From the NCBI RefSeq assembly GCF_963455295.1, contig NZ_OY734020.1:2790001-2854000 (forward strand): DNA of 64,000 nt, read 5' to 3'. The translations under genes and the position numbers were made by a program. The notes beneath the pieces are model-generated. The model was given only the letters and a program-made list of their open reading frames with translations, had not been told where the DNA came from and did not search any database. Origin of the DNA: Candidatus Thiodiazotropha sp. CDECU1 (GTDB lineage: Bacteria; Pseudomonadota; Gammaproteobacteria; Chromatiales; Chromatiaceae). Positions 63,013 through 64,000 of the stretch are shown here, piece by piece (the stretch's first letter is position 1; each line of letters opens with the position of its first letter).

Positions 63013-64000
63013 TACTGTTTCCCCCTCAACAAGGCTTCAGGATGGCGCTCCAGGTACTCCGACATATTCTTAATGGATCTTGCCGCCGCCCCCAGCTCAC
63101 GCAGGGTGACCGTCATTTCAGTCAGTATCGGTGATTCCTGACTCAGCAGCTTGTCAGCGGACGATGCCACCTCTCCTATTTGAGAAATAGTCGCCTCACC
63201 ATTTTTCATGGTCCGTTCCCAACTGGAAAACGCCTTGGTCAGCCTGGCTTCGGTTTCAACCAACAGTTGCTGTGATTGGGTTGCCGTGTTGGTAATCTCG
63301 GCAAGCATTTGTTGTGCTTCCTCAAGGGTGCCTGTGCTACCGGCGATGAGTTGAGGTGTCACCTTATGCAGCTGTTCCGTGACACTATCGAGACGTTGGG
63401 TTATCTGCAAGAGTGAGTCCTTGAGTCGGATCAGCTCACCGCTGGCGGCCATCTCATCGATGCTGTCCAGGATCTCTGACAGGCGTTTCATAATCCGTTC
63501 AATGGGCACAGCCTCCAGGGCAGTGGCGATTCGCTCCATGCTCGATTGAATAGTGGGGATCTCCCGGTATTCTGAATCGGTATTCACCAGCCGAACCGGG
63601 GTGTCGGGATGAAAATCGAGTTCTATCTCCAATTTGCCGGTAACCAGGCTTTGCAGATTGAGCCTCGCCCGCAGTCCCTGCCTGATCAGATCATCCAATC
63701 CGATCAACACCCCACTGCCCGTATGCACACCATCGATCCCAACCCGTGTATCATCGATGCCGATAATGACAGGAATCCTGAATTCCTGGCTCTTCTTGAA
63801 ATAGGTGATCGACATGGACTCGACCTTGCCGACCCTGACGCCACGAAAATTAACCGGCGAACCGACCTGGAGCCCTTTTACATCACTCTCGAAAAAAAGA
63901 ATAAAGCGGGTGGATTTATGCGCCAGACCGCCGTCGGAGAGAAGAAAAATCGCGCTTAGGGCCAATCCCAGGGATAGCAGGACAAAGAGACCGATGAGGG
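63012..64000 (-). CDS. MCE/PqiB-MlaD-type lipid-transport protein (5' end outside window)
   Basis: The frame is open to the window edge, with the N-terminal membrane helix running off (LIGLFVLLSLGLALSAIFLL). The apparent start at 63965 is an internal TTG. The MCE domain is clear: KSTRFILFFESDVKGLQVGSPVNFRGVRVGKVESM. A long helical region follows (residues 150-300, HMLAEITNTATQSQQLLVE-like heptads), as in PqiB-type periplasmic tunnels. ABC permease and ATPase genes are expected upstream. Confidence 0.87.
   Translation of the reverse strand, partial: LIGLFVLLSLGLALSAIFLLSDGGLAHKSTRFILFFESDVKGLQVGSPVNFRGVRVGKVESMSITYFKKSQEFRIPVIIGIDDTRVGIDGVHTGSGVLIGLDDLIRQGLRARLNLQSLVTGKLEIELDFHPDTPVRLVNTDSEYREIPTIQSSMERIATALEAVPIERIMKRLSEILDSIDEMAASGELIRLKDSLLQITQRLDSVTEQLHKVTPQLIAGSTGTLEEAQQMLAEITNTATQSQQLLVETEARLTKAFSSWERTMKNGEATISQIGEVASSADKLLSQESPILTEMTVTLRELGAAARSIKNMSEYLERHPEALLRGKQ

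Overview
The window is about 64 kb of bacterial chromosome with a gammaproteobacterial gene complement. Evidence is the queG-orn-rsgA neighbourhood, hemF, proteobacterial gshA, Prc with an N-terminal signal, a PhoP/PhoQ-like pair, LexA, aat-bpt, mfd-csiV and a PqiB/PqiC-type MCE pair. An ETHE1-type persulfide dioxygenase, a small cytochrome c, heme A synthase/Sco genes and a TonB system with membrane Fe-S proteins fit a free-living or symbiotic sulfur-oxidising gammaproteobacterium. That lineage placement is inference from gene content, not a taxonomic result.

Layout. 1-5 kb: queG (cut by the window edge), orn, a 271-bp foldback element (MITE-like), a Ste24-type protease, a cytochrome c and rsgA. 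4-7 kb (minus): glycine-zipper protein, PepSY protein, response regulator, PhoQ-like kinase. 7.5-17.4 kb (mostly minus): housekeeping genes (methyltransferases, hemF, persulfide dioxygenase, metZ, gshA, prc, Nudix). 17.4-21.8 kb: lexA diverges from a DUF1998 helicase and a DEDD exonuclease that look like MrfA/MrfB. The intergenic region holds two GTTC-N7-GTTC boxes in mirror arrangement. 21.8-27.6 kb: a two-cNMP-domain acyltransferase, an esterase, a YcgR-like PilZ protein, and the N-degron transferases aat-bpt. 27.6-31.5 kb: a lipoprotein with two tandem beta-propeller units, split by one in-frame stop codon.

31.8-38.2 kb: a tightly coupled operon of TonB-dependent receptor, DUF4198-like secreted protein, NapH-like polyferredoxin, CcdA/TauE-like membrane protein, ExbB, ExbD and TonB. 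It is probably an uptake system with its own trans-membrane electron supply. 38-46 kb is an accessory region: a quinone-oxidoreductase-like gene, a large coiled-coil protein, a frameshifted and truncated integron-integrase remnant, an IS110-family (IS1111-like) element, and at least three integron cassettes read on the minus strand. The cassettes carry a ParDE-type toxin-antitoxin pair, a 43-residue membrane peptide and a SnoaL-like protein.

46-52.8 kb: a minus-strand set (haem-copper-oxidase-like protein, TlpA-like thioredoxin, DUF4266 lipoprotein, DUF3570 protein, ApbE flavin transferase) diverges from heme A synthase, Sco and a zinc-ribbon protein. 52.8-64 kb: a pentapeptide-repeat protein, a sensor with PAS-GGDEF-EAL domains, mfd, csiV, and a PqiC-like lipoprotein after an MCE protein cut by the window edge.

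No rRNA, tRNA or CRISPR array was recognised. The least ordinary parts are the integron remnant, the lexA/mrfAB control region, the TonB-redox operon, and the ApbE/DUF3570/DUF4266 cluster.
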